The notes under the pieces are model-generated. The model was not told where the DNA came from, did not search any database, and worked only from the letters and a program-made list of their open reading frames with translations. The position numbers and the translations under genes were made by a program. A stretch of DNA of 64,000 nt from Pseudomonas sp. S35 (GTDB taxonomy: Bacteria; Pseudomonadota; Gammaproteobacteria; Pseudomonadales; Pseudomonadaceae), in contig NZ_CP019431.1 of the NCBI RefSeq assembly GCF_009866765.1, positions 3,038,001 through 3,102,000 of the forward strand, written 5' to 3'. Positions 55,701 through 63,036 of the stretch are shown one piece after another (positions within the stretch are counted from its first letter, which is position 1; every line of letters begins with the position of its first letter).

Positions 55701-56575
55701 TACCCATCGCCCGCAGGCGGCTCGATGGCGCGTTGAGCGCCGTGTCTGACCCCGTGTTCGAGAAGGACCTGAAATTCGTCTGCAACACCTTCTTCGGCTC
55801 GGACTCCGAGGCGGCCGTCGCGGCCTTCACACGCAAGCAACGCACCATGAAAGTAGACTTGGACACGTTGAATCTTTCGAACATCAACTTTCTTGAGAAC
55901 GAAGGCGCACAGTGGCAGGCCCAGCTCCTGCCAACCTCCTACAGCCGTTACAAGGCCGGCAACCTGCAGGAAAAATACATTGAAGTGAATGTCGAGGGCG
56001 CTACGGACTATTACCATTTCATGGGAAATAGCGACGAGGCCATGGCCAACACCCTGATCCACGAACAGGCCCATGGTTTCCCAGGGGATGAAGACTATGT
56101 GTATTCCGGGGCGATCAAGGGCGGACGCGAGGACATTGCAGATTTGCTCAACCTGGGCAAAACCACCGACCCCACACACTTTCGCCACTTGGGTGATGAA
56201 GTACAGGAAGCGACCCTGAGCCTGTTCGCCAAGACACCCCAGGCGCACAACGCCGACTCCACCCTGTTCGGCATTGCGCTGCTGGACCAGGCAAAAAACA
56301 ATCGCACGCTATACGAGGAAAACGTCGCAGCCATTCAACAGGCGCTGGCCACTGCCAAGGCCAATGGCGGTGTGATTACCGAGCATTTACCGGTCAGGAT
56401 CATTCGTAAGCGCGCCACCCCCGGCAGTCCTTTGCCGCGGTTTGTGCTGCTGCGCCACGATCAGACAGGCGAAATCGTCCAGGTGCTTGAGCGGCGCTCC
56501 CGTCCCCCCGTACGCGGGCGCCAGGCACCACGCCCGGTTTGCGACATCGTGCAGGATGTTTTTAAGTGGCGCTGA
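52736..56575 (+). CDS. giant toxin-like protein 2 with C-terminal M35/aspzincin-like zinc peptidase domain
   Basis: A 1279-residue protein without a signal peptide. The region at about 325-495 is collinear with the toxin-like protein at 43424 (LLRIDPHVGQRRN, AGFDVYAV, VAHLFLATVAPEFLVRDI, LLDWSVLNG), as is a later block (MPYSDRHLLEREELTFYTVE, then RATFFEFWPLRGEYFERPEF). A hydrophobic stretch lies near 835-860. From about 980 there is a new domain with HEQAHGFPGDEDYVYSG: H1109, E1110, H1113 and D1120 have the spacing of M35 (deuterolysin, Lys-endopeptidase) zinc enzymes, where an Asp before Tyr is the third ligand. Peptidase activity is inferred. The ATG at 52736 has GGAG upstream. Confidence 0.75.
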   Translation: MLTKVVSTPERIVRNVPPADAHTPSDRPTAPVRPEPFLRAPTIEHHVAGKLQSISDFSQAMLDTAVLHARNKERWVVALEQSVQGKADQDTIDIGNLRFSSIAGSTLAAQVQRGRNALVALAKRPGMQAVWRKYVANGHAPHLRVCDGRLNVLGSAGRWIDLTDEVSAQPGLKKRVDRLVRMARATGNILHSTGEVDALQVLRVMLPNVDGHSAPRPAKDLRILIDWQRHPLPPSPPMGNYTGQWLAPDSPVKLSVQDRERLVETCERIVGPHWLDKQQSLTGNLNARILGLLNRQAALSGERLQRLPEGLSAPQPAVRQESLKQLLITGHLLRIDPHVGQRRNHVAGFDVYAVQRTGLKMADVRNDLQMHLMRNKGVHPAAVQAVAHLFLATVAPEFLVRDIPETLHIGSPAWLALRKTVALLETHAPGSSRTLTYAQVLERAVLQPPTQALVPLFQAAEADPLLDWSVLNGVIAARSDDDYSVEDLRKSTQKYHEYIETTQKASVVLDSPPVTRRALAQADLKATFPGRDLEAPVQRETYPLPFFLDDPEYELSLTDLHMMGELKKGEDRARAARGPFGSLITPVGKALAELRPGFNQLRLTQDTLDSSVKRGVDKFSAAITTRIKDIFSKMPYSDRHLLEREELTFYTVEAESITGDGKAINGADEQAQRVRARYGFIVQAGQGERATFFEFWPLRGEYFERPEFQQALDQGEAMVPRVWVIKLLSHVDSPGAGKSEVQVRALRETLPAGNGRELLAPGGYFSQKTRDFAAYTQRHDLVLSQQELLDAAMGQTPRERFDALTQEATKAIEDLLIPFKGCYDDITCGRVKTDLGALTGCALDVVMIGSVAGGEALKGAQVISRADTGLSRVSAAARTFGKLTQNVLNPLAGLEQPLLNGQEWLSKRGFFRLGQPVGEARATWQARLEDQLGAQPIEVQRPRKMRRPSIDNEHVAPREPAHLPAIKPAEAAVATTPLEQSRQAIERALPIARRRLDGALSAVSDPVFEKDLKFVCNTFFGSDSEAAVAAFTRKQRTMKVDLDTLNLSNINFLENEGAQWQAQLLPTSYSRYKAGNLQEKYIEVNVEGATDYYHFMGNSDEAMANTLIHEQAHGFPGDEDYVYSGAIKGGREDIADLLNLGKTTDPTHFRHLGDEVQEATLSLFAKTPQAHNADSTLFGIALLDQAKNNRTLYEENVAAIQQALATAKANGGVITEHLPVRIIRKRATPGSPLPRFVLLRHDQTGEIVQVLERRSRPPVRGRQAPRPVCDIVQDVFKWR

Positions 56576-56578
56576 AGA

Positions 56579-56917
56579 TCACGATAACGGCAGCGGCGAA
56601 ATCTTGATTGAAGGTGAATCGAGAGAAGTGGGGGGGACTCTGCCGGTTGCCGGCTCCAGGAGTTTGGCCTTGGCTAGCTGCTGGATCAGTGCTTCGCTGG
56701 GTTTTGGCGCAGGGATATTGGCCAGGCGTGCTTCCAGCCATTGCAGCTTGCCGTCCCAGGCGGGGAGTTTGGCGGGGGGGAGGGGGAGGATTTCGTTGAT
56801 TTCGGGGACTTTTGGGTCGGCGTAGGAGTAGTCCGCTAGCAGACTCCAGATTGTTTTATAGCGATCAGCGCGTTCGAGGTCTTGCTGTTGGTTGAGGTAA
56901 TAAAGTTCATCGGGAGA
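56579..56917 (-). pseudogene. truncated gene, C-terminal part only (possibly DUF6396 type)
   Basis: An open frame of 113 codons reads leftwards from the IS end to a TGA at 56579, with no start codon: SPDELYYLNQQQDLERADRYKT, then IWSLLADYSYADPKVPEIN and LPLPPAKLPAWDGKLQWLEARLA. From memory this resembles the C-terminus of Pseudomonas DUF6396/SEL1-like proteins, but this could not be checked. The IS256-family element inserted at about 56913 removed the rest; no matching 5' part is seen beyond the IS at 58289 onwards. It is convergent with toxin-like protein 2 (four bases apart). Confidence 0.65.
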
Positions 56918-58288
56918 GTGTCAGATTTTTTGTGTGCGGGCCGGTTACGGCCTGCCGTCAGGCAGGCCCTAGCTTTACCAGGTCGGCCTGATAAATCGAT
57001 CTCCGTACAGAATCGAAAATTGATTCATCGCGCTCTTCCAATCATGAGCTGCGCTGCCCCAGTTCGCGGTGATATTTCGCAATGCCAGCCAGATTAGTTT
57101 TGTCGCGGCCTCATCCGTTGGGAAGTGGCCTCGCGTCTTGATGATCTTGCGCAACTGGGCATTGATACTCTCGATGGCGTTGGTTGTGTAGATCACTTTG
57201 CGTATCGCCGGGGGAAACACAAAGAACGGTATAACTCGATCCCAAGCACGTTTCCAAGCCGATACGACCGTCGGATATTGCTTACCCCAAGGCCCGGCTT
57301 CGAAAGCCAGTAGCGCTTGTTCTGCAGCGTCAACATTGAGTGCTTGATAGATCGGCTTCAGTGCCTTGGCCAGCTCACGGCGCTTATCCCACGGGGCGTA
57401 ATCGAGGCTGTTACGGATCAAGTGGACGATACAGGTCTGCAATGTCGTCTCAGGAAATACAGCACTCAGCGCTTCGGGCATGCCTTTGAGACCATCAGTC
57501 ACCGCGATCAAGACGTCTTCGACACCTCGGGTTTTCAGGTCGTTAAAGACCTTCATCCAAAACTTGGCGCCTTCGGTTGTTTCAATCCAAATTCCCAGGA
57601 TATCTCGCGTTCCGTCCGGCAATACTCCCAGTGCCAAGTAAATCGCTTTGTTGCGAACCAGGCCTTCGTCGCGAATTTTGACTCGCAATGCATCGAAGAA
57701 AATTACCGGGTACATCGGTTCAAGCGGTCGCTGTTGCCAGGCGGTAACCTCCTCCAAAACTGCGTCAGTGACAGAACTGATGAAGTCGTGGGAGACGTCT
57801 GTTCCGTACTGTTCCGAGAGAAACGCCCGGATTTCGCGAACCGTCATACCTCGGGCATACATCGCGATGATCTTGTCATCAAAGCCTGTAAAACGGCGCT
57901 CATGCTTAGGGATCAAGATCGGGGCAAAGCTTCCATCGCGATCTCTGGGAATGTCGAGACGCAACGGGCCGTCATCGGTCAGCACCGTTTTGCCACTTTT
58001 GCCGTTGCGTTGGTTGCTCGATTCCTCAGGGCGCTCCGCGCCCTGAGGGTAGCCAAGGTGGTGGCCCAACTCGGCACCAAGGGCTCGCTCGATAAGTGCC
58101 TTTTTAAACGCCATCGAGGCATCCTGAATGGCTTCGGCACTCATCGGGCCGCTGACGAACTGGTCGATCAGCTCTTTTGGAATAGATGGAAGGTCTCGCA
58201 GGGCCTCACGGGCCGGTTTCTTTTTGGTCGGCATACATGCACCTCTATCAACATGTTATGCCCGAACACAAAATTTATGACAGTCCCC
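56913..58288. mobile_element. IS256-family insertion sequence
   Basis: Ends carry imperfect inverted repeats of about 25 bases: AGTGTCAGATTTTTTGTGTG at 56917-56936 and, on the other strand at the right end, ACTGTCATAAATTTTGTGTT (reading inwards from 58284), matching at roughly four of five positions. The transposase gene fills most of the 1.37 kb. No clean target duplication was found. A palindrome, GGCCTGCC/GGCAGGCC (56949-56968), lies just after the transposase stop. Confidence 0.85.
56975..58234 (-). CDS. IS256-family transposase
   Basis: A 419-residue DDE transposase of the mutator/IS256 group. The catalytic acids sit in VIFFDALRVKIRDEG (first D), LIAVTDGLKGMPEAL (second D) and YTTNAIESINAQLRKIIKTRG (E, family signature). 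Between the second D and E is the usual helical insertion with a CxxH-like TCIVHLIRNSLDY. The protein is full length and uninterrupted, so the element may still be active. It cuts and joins the IS ends. Confidence 0.95.
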   Translation of the reverse strand: MPTKKKPAREALRDLPSIPKELIDQFVSGPMSAEAIQDASMAFKKALIERALGAELGHHLGYPQGAERPEESSNQRNGKSGKTVLTDDGPLRLDIPRDRDGSFAPILIPKHERRFTGFDDKIIAMYARGMTVREIRAFLSEQYGTDVSHDFISSVTDAVLEEVTAWQQRPLEPMYPVIFFDALRVKIRDEGLVRNKAIYLALGVLPDGTRDILGIWIETTEGAKFWMKVFNDLKTRGVEDVLIAVTDGLKGMPEALSAVFPETTLQTCIVHLIRNSLDYAPWDKRRELAKALKPIYQALNVDAAEQALLAFEAGPWGKQYPTVVSAWKRAWDRVIPFFVFPPAIRKVIYTTNAIESINAQLRKIIKTRGHFPTDEAATKLIWLALRNITANWGSAAHDWKSAMNQFSILYGDRFIRPTW

Positions 58289-58346
58289 TTTTTTGTTCTT
58301 TGGTTGCGTGAATAAAGTACTGCTCAGCAAATGTCGTTCTTCAACC

Positions 58347-58388
58347 ACCAAACAAAAAAAGCCCCATGACCAAACAGGCCACGGGGCT
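58347..58388 (-). terminator. terminator of the RND efflux operon
   Basis: On the - strand, AGCCCCGTGG pairs with a CCATGGGGCT-like arm (stem AGCCCC / GGGGCT with a loop around GTGGCCTGTTTGGTCA), followed by a run of seven T. It ends the leftward efflux operon and lies just inside the right flank of the IS. Confidence 0.75.
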
Positions 58389-58429
58389 AAAAATTGGCTG
58401 GATGCGACCAACCAAAGGAGCTCTTTACA

Positions 58430-59845
58430 TCACTTCGCCGTTGCTACAACGGTGTCCGGCTTCCAGCCACCCCCCAGCGCCTTGTAGATCGCCACAATCC
58501 CGCGATACAGGTCGACTTCGGCCTGGGCCTGGGAGTCTTCGGCGGCCAGGCGTTCGCGTTGGGCGTCGAGGAGGACGAGGAAGTCCACGGTGCCTTCGCG
58601 GTAGCGGATGGCGGCAAGGTCGGCGGCGGCGCGGCTGGATTCGCTTTGGCGGATCAGCGAGATCAGGCGTTGCTGGCGCTTGCCGTAGTCACTGAAGGCG
58701 TTCTCGGATTCTTCCAACGCCAGCAACACTTGCTGCTCGTAGGTCGCCAGGGCGCCATCGGCTTCGGCGTCGGCGCCACGCAGGCGGGCGCGCACGCTGC
58801 CCAGGTCGAACGCGGCCCAGGTGATGCTCGGGCCAAGGGCCCAGGCATTTGCGGCAGACGAACCGATCTGCGAACCGCGCCCGGCGGTAAAGCCGAGGAA
58901 GCCGCTGAGGCTGACCCGTGGGAACAGGTCGGCCTTGGCCACGCCAATACGCGCGGTGGCGGCGGCCAGCTTGCGTTCGGCGCTGAGGATGTCCGGGCGC
59001 CGTTGCAGCAGTTGGCCTGGGTCACCGATGGGCAAGGCCTTTGCAATCGCCGGCAAGTCTTTCGGGCTCAGGTCCACGGTGAGTTTATCCGGACGCTGGC
59101 CGAGGAGGGTGGCGATGCGGTTACGCTCGCGCACTTGTTCGGCCTGCAGTTGCGGCACGCTGGCTTCCACCGCTGCCAGGCGTGCATCGGCACGCTCGAC
59201 GTCGAGTTGGTCGCCCACACCGGCGTCGCGCAGGCTGACGGTGATGGTGCGTGATTCCTGCTGGTTCTTCAGGTTGTCCAGGGCGATCTTTTCGCGCAGT
59301 TGGGCGCCGCGCAGTTGACCGTAGGCGTCCACCAGTTCGGCAATCATGCTCACTTGCAATTGGTACAGGTCGGCTTCGGCGGCCTGCTGGTCGGCGTCGC
59401 TGGCTTCCAGGTTACGCTGGATGCGGCCGAACAGGTCCAGTTCCCAGGCCATGTCCAGGCCCAGGTCGTAACGCTCGGTCTTCACGCGGCTTGTGGTCTG
59501 GCCGGGGATCTGGCCTTTGCCCTGGTCGCTGCTGACGCGGCTGGTGATGGTCGGCATGGCGTCATTGCTGGCGTCATCGCGGATCGCCCGTGCCGCCCGC
59601 AGGCGTGCAAAGGCGACGCGCAGATCACGGTTGCCTTGCAGTGACTGGGTTACCAACTGGTTAAGGGTCGGGTCTTCGAACTGCTGCCACCAGATGCCTT
59701 CGAACTTGGCGTGGTCATACTGTTTGGCGTCCGCGGCGGCGGTGATGTTCGCCGCCTCCGGGGTCTGGGTCTTGTAGTCCGGGCCTACGGCACAGGCGCT
59801 CAGCGCCAGTACCAGCAAGCTCGGCAGGAATACTTTCACACTCAT
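58430..59845 (-). CDS. oprN: RND efflux outer-membrane channel, OprN type
   Basis: A 471-residue outer-membrane factor with a lipoprotein signal (LPSLLVLALSACAVGPDYKTQ, lipobox LSAC). Two TolC-like repeats follow; segments FEDPTLNQLVTQSLQGNRDLRVAFARLRAARA, AWELDLFGRIQRNLEASDADQQA, LPIGDPGQLLQRRPDILSAERKLAAATARIGVAKADLFPRVSLSG and YREGTVDFLVLLDAQRERLA are typical of the NodT family. It forms the exit duct for the MexF-type pump. Its start overlaps the mexF stop by four bases. Confidence 0.9.
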   Translation of the reverse strand: MSVKVFLPSLLVLALSACAVGPDYKTQTPEAANITAAADAKQYDHAKFEGIWWQQFEDPTLNQLVTQSLQGNRDLRVAFARLRAARAIRDDASNDAMPTITSRVSSDQGKGQIPGQTTSRVKTERYDLGLDMAWELDLFGRIQRNLEASDADQQAAEADLYQLQVSMIAELVDAYGQLRGAQLREKIALDNLKNQQESRTITVSLRDAGVGDQLDVERADARLAAVEASVPQLQAEQVRERNRIATLLGQRPDKLTVDLSPKDLPAIAKALPIGDPGQLLQRRPDILSAERKLAAATARIGVAKADLFPRVSLSGFLGFTAGRGSQIGSSAANAWALGPSITWAAFDLGSVRARLRGADAEADGALATYEQQVLLALEESENAFSDYGKRQQRLISLIRQSESSRAAADLAAIRYREGTVDFLVLLDAQRERLAAEDSQAQAEVDLYRGIVAIYKALGGGWKPDTVVATAK

Positions 59846-62800
59846 TGCTGTGTCTCCAGCTTCAAGGCCTTGGCCGCTTTGCGCGCTTCGCTGCGTTCCA
59901 CATAACGACGGATCAGTACGTAGAACACCGGCGTCAGCAACAGACCGAAGAAGGTCACACCGATCATCCCCGAGAACACCGCCACACCCATGGCGTGACG
60001 CATTTCGGCACCCGCACCGCTGGACAACACCAGTGGCACCACACCCATGATGAACGCGAACGAGGTCATCAGGATCGGCCGCAGACGCAGGCGGCAGGCT
60101 TCCAGTACGGCAGCGAGGGGGTCGAGGCCTTCCTCTTGTTTATCCTTGGCAAACTCGACGATCAGAATCGCGTTCTTACACGCCAGGCCCACCAGTACGA
60201 TCAGGCCGATCTGGGTGAAGATGTTGTTGTCGCCACCCGAGATAATCACCCCGGTAATCGCCGACAGCAGCGTCATCGGTACGATCAGGATCACCGCCAG
60301 CGGCAGGCTCCAGCTTTCGTATTGGGCGGCCAGTACCAGGAACGCCAGCAGCACGCAGAGCGGGAACACAAACAGCGCGGTGTTGCCCGAGAGGATTTGC
60401 TGATACGTCAGGTCGGTCCACTCGTAGGTCATGCCGTTGGGCAGTTCATCCTTCAACAGTTTTTCAATCGCCACCTGGGCCTGGCCAGAGCTGTAGCCCG
60501 GTGCGGCGTTGCCGTTGATTTCTGCGGTGATGAAGCCGTTGTAGTGCATCACACGGTCAGGCCCTGAGGTGTCGCTGACCTTGATAAAGGTCGCCAGGGG
60601 GATCATCTCGCCCTTGTTGTTGCGCACTTTCAGCTGGCCGATCTGGTCGGAGTCCTGGCGGAACTGCTGCTCGGCTTGCACGTTGACCTGGTAAGTACGG
60701 CCAAAACGGTTGAAGTCGTTGGCATACAGCGAACCCAGGTAGACCTGCAGGGTGTCGAAGATGTCACTGATCGCCACGCCGTGGGTCTTGGCCTTTTCGC
60801 GGTCGATGGCGGCATCGACTTGCGGCACGTTGACGGTATAGCTGGTGAACAGGCCAAACAGTTCCGGCACGCCGTGGCTCTTGGTGATGACGTTCTGCAC
60901 TTCTTTGTACAGCTCGTCGTAACCCAGGTTGCCACGGTCTTCGATCTGCAGGCGGAAGCCGCCAATGGTGCCCAGGCCCTGTACCGGCGGCGGTGGGAAA
61001 ATCGCCATGTAGGCTTCTTCGATGTTGGCGTACTGGCCATTCAGTGCGCCGGCAATCGCTCCGGCGGACATGCTTGGGTCTTTGCGCTCATCAAAGGGCT
61101 TCAAGGTCACGAACACGATGCCGCTGTTCGGGCTGTTGGTGAAGCCGTTGATCGACAGGCCAGGGAAAGCAATCGCAGCTTCCACGCCGGGCTGTTTCAG
61201 GGCGATCTCCGACATGCGCTTCATCACGTTTTCGGTGCGGTCCAGGCTCGCAGCGTCAGGCAGTTGGGCGAAGGCCACCAGGTATTGCTTGTCCTGGGCC
61301 GGTACGAAACCGGTCGGCGTGTGGGCAAACCCGAAGAAGGTCAGCACCATCAGGCCGGCGTACACGAACAGGGCGATACCACTGCCGCGAATCACCCGGC
61401 GTACGGTGCCCACGTAGCCATGACTGGCCTTGTCGAAAAAGCGGTTGAAGGGACGGAACAGCCAGCCGCCGAAGAGTTTGTCGAGGAACTTCGAGAAACG
61501 ATCTTTCGGCGCGTCATGACCGCGCAGCAACACAGCGGCGAGGGCAGGGGACAGGGTCAGCGAGTTGAACGCCGAGATCACCGTCGAGATTGCAATGGTC
61601 AAGGCGAACTGTTTGTAGAACTGCCCGGTCAAGCCACTGATGAAGGCGGCGGGAATGAACACGGCACACAGCACCAGCGCCGTGGCGATGATCGGACCGG
61701 TCACTTCACTCATGGCCTTTTCAGTGGCAGGGAACGGCGCCAGGCCCAGCTCGATATTACGCTCGACGTTCTCTACCACCACGATGGCGTCGTCCACCAC
61801 GATACCGATGGCCAGTACCAAGCCGAATAATGACAGGGCATTGAGCGAGAACCCGAACAGGTGCATCACCGCAAACGTACCGATCAACGATACCGGCACC
61901 GCCACCAACGGAATGATCGAGGCGCGCCAGGTCTGCAGGAACAGGATGACCACCAGCACTACCAGGATCAGTGCTTCGAACAGGGTATGCACAACCGCTT
62001 CGATGGAACCGCGGACAAAGATCGTCGGGTCATAGGCGATGCGGTAATCCATGCCCGCCGGGAAGCTCTTTTTCAGCTCGGCCATCTTGGCGCGCACATC
62101 GTTGGAGATGTCGATGGCATTGGAGCCGGGACGCTGGAAGATCGGAATGGCCACGGCGGGCTGGTTATCGATCAGCGAGCGCAGTGCGTACTGGCTGGAC
62201 CCCAACTCGACGCGGGCGATGTCCTTGAGGCGCGTGATTTCACCGTTGGCGCCGGCGCGAATCACAATGTTCTCGAACTCTTCCTCGGTGACCAGGCGGC
62301 CCTGGGTATTGACCGACAACTGGAAGCTGGTGTCACTCGGCGCAGGTTGTGCGCCCAGGGCACCGGCCGCGACCTGGCGGTTTTGCTCGCGGATTGCGGT
62401 CACCACGTCGGTGGCGGTCAGGTTGCGCGAGGCGGTCTTGTTCGGGTCCAGCCAGACGCGCAGGGAGTAGTCACCCATGCCGAACAACTGCACGTCACCC
62501 ACGCCACCCAAGCGGGCCAGCTCATCCTTGATATTGAGGATGGCGTAGTTGGACAGGTACAGCATGTCGTAACGCTGATCCGGTGAGGTCAAGTGCACCA
62601 CCATGGTCAGGTCGGGGGAGGCCTTGTCCACGGTGATACCGATGCGGGTCACTTCCTCAGGCAGTTTGGGCTGAGTCCGCGTCACACGGTTTTGTACCTG
62701 CACCTGCGCGTTGTCCAGGTCGGTGCCCAGGGCGAAGGTGATGGTCAGGGTCAGCTTGCCGTCGGCGGTGGATTGCGAGGACATGTACAGCATGTTCTCG

Positions 62801-63021
62801 ACGCCGGTGATCGCCTGTTCCAGCGGAGCGGCCACAGTTTCGCCGATGACCTTGGGGTTGGCACCAGGGAAGTTGGCACGCACGACGACCGTCGGCGGTA
62901 CCACTTCCGGGTATTCGCTGATCGGCAATTGGAACAGCGAGATCGCGCCGGCGATCAGGATCAACAGCGAAAGCACCGCTGCGAAGATCGGCCGCGAAAT
63001 GAAGAACTTGGAAAAATTCAT
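59842..63021 (-). CDS. mexF: RND efflux transporter, MexF type
   Basis: A 1059-residue inner-membrane RND pump, in length and sequence very near MexF of P. aeruginosa. The N-terminus MNFSKFFISRPIFAAVLSLL, EYPEVVPPTVVVRANFPGANPKVIGETVAAPLEQAI, and the proton-relay residues in helix 4 (LVLAIGIVVDDAIVVVENVER, with two Asp) and helix 10 are in place. It drives proton-coupled export of drugs such as chloramphenicol and quinolones (known for MexF). Middle gene of the mexE-mexF-oprN operon; 15 bases after the mexE stop. Confidence 0.95.
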   Translation of the reverse strand: MNFSKFFISRPIFAAVLSLLILIAGAISLFQLPISEYPEVVPPTVVVRANFPGANPKVIGETVAAPLEQAITGVENMLYMSSQSTADGKLTLTITFALGTDLDNAQVQVQNRVTRTQPKLPEEVTRIGITVDKASPDLTMVVHLTSPDQRYDMLYLSNYAILNIKDELARLGGVGDVQLFGMGDYSLRVWLDPNKTASRNLTATDVVTAIREQNRQVAAGALGAQPAPSDTSFQLSVNTQGRLVTEEEFENIVIRAGANGEITRLKDIARVELGSSQYALRSLIDNQPAVAIPIFQRPGSNAIDISNDVRAKMAELKKSFPAGMDYRIAYDPTIFVRGSIEAVVHTLFEALILVVLVVILFLQTWRASIIPLVAVPVSLIGTFAVMHLFGFSLNALSLFGLVLAIGIVVDDAIVVVENVERNIELGLAPFPATEKAMSEVTGPIIATALVLCAVFIPAAFISGLTGQFYKQFALTIAISTVISAFNSLTLSPALAAVLLRGHDAPKDRFSKFLDKLFGGWLFRPFNRFFDKASHGYVGTVRRVIRGSGIALFVYAGLMVLTFFGFAHTPTGFVPAQDKQYLVAFAQLPDAASLDRTENVMKRMSEIALKQPGVEAAIAFPGLSINGFTNSPNSGIVFVTLKPFDERKDPSMSAGAIAGALNGQYANIEEAYMAIFPPPPVQGLGTIGGFRLQIEDRGNLGYDELYKEVQNVITKSHGVPELFGLFTSYTVNVPQVDAAIDREKAKTHGVAISDIFDTLQVYLGSLYANDFNRFGRTYQVNVQAEQQFRQDSDQIGQLKVRNNKGEMIPLATFIKVSDTSGPDRVMHYNGFITAEINGNAAPGYSSGQAQVAIEKLLKDELPNGMTYEWTDLTYQQILSGNTALFVFPLCVLLAFLVLAAQYESWSLPLAVILIVPMTLLSAITGVIISGGDNNIFTQIGLIVLVGLACKNAILIVEFAKDKQEEGLDPLAAVLEACRLRLRPILMTSFAFIMGVVPLVLSSGAGAEMRHAMGVAVFSGMIGVTFFGLLLTPVFYVLIRRYVERSEARKAAKALKLETQQ

Positions 63022-63036
63022 CTTGAGTCGTATCCC

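Noticed and set aside
56442-56825. A 127-codon + strand frame after the second toxin, possibly an immunity protein
   Set aside because: It begins inside the toxin gene, and over its second half the opposite strand encodes a much more convincing protein fragment.
56905-58302. GTTCATCG / GTTCTTTG as target-site duplication of the IS256 element
   Set aside because: Only six of eight bases match and the right copy is offset by six bases from the inferred IS end.
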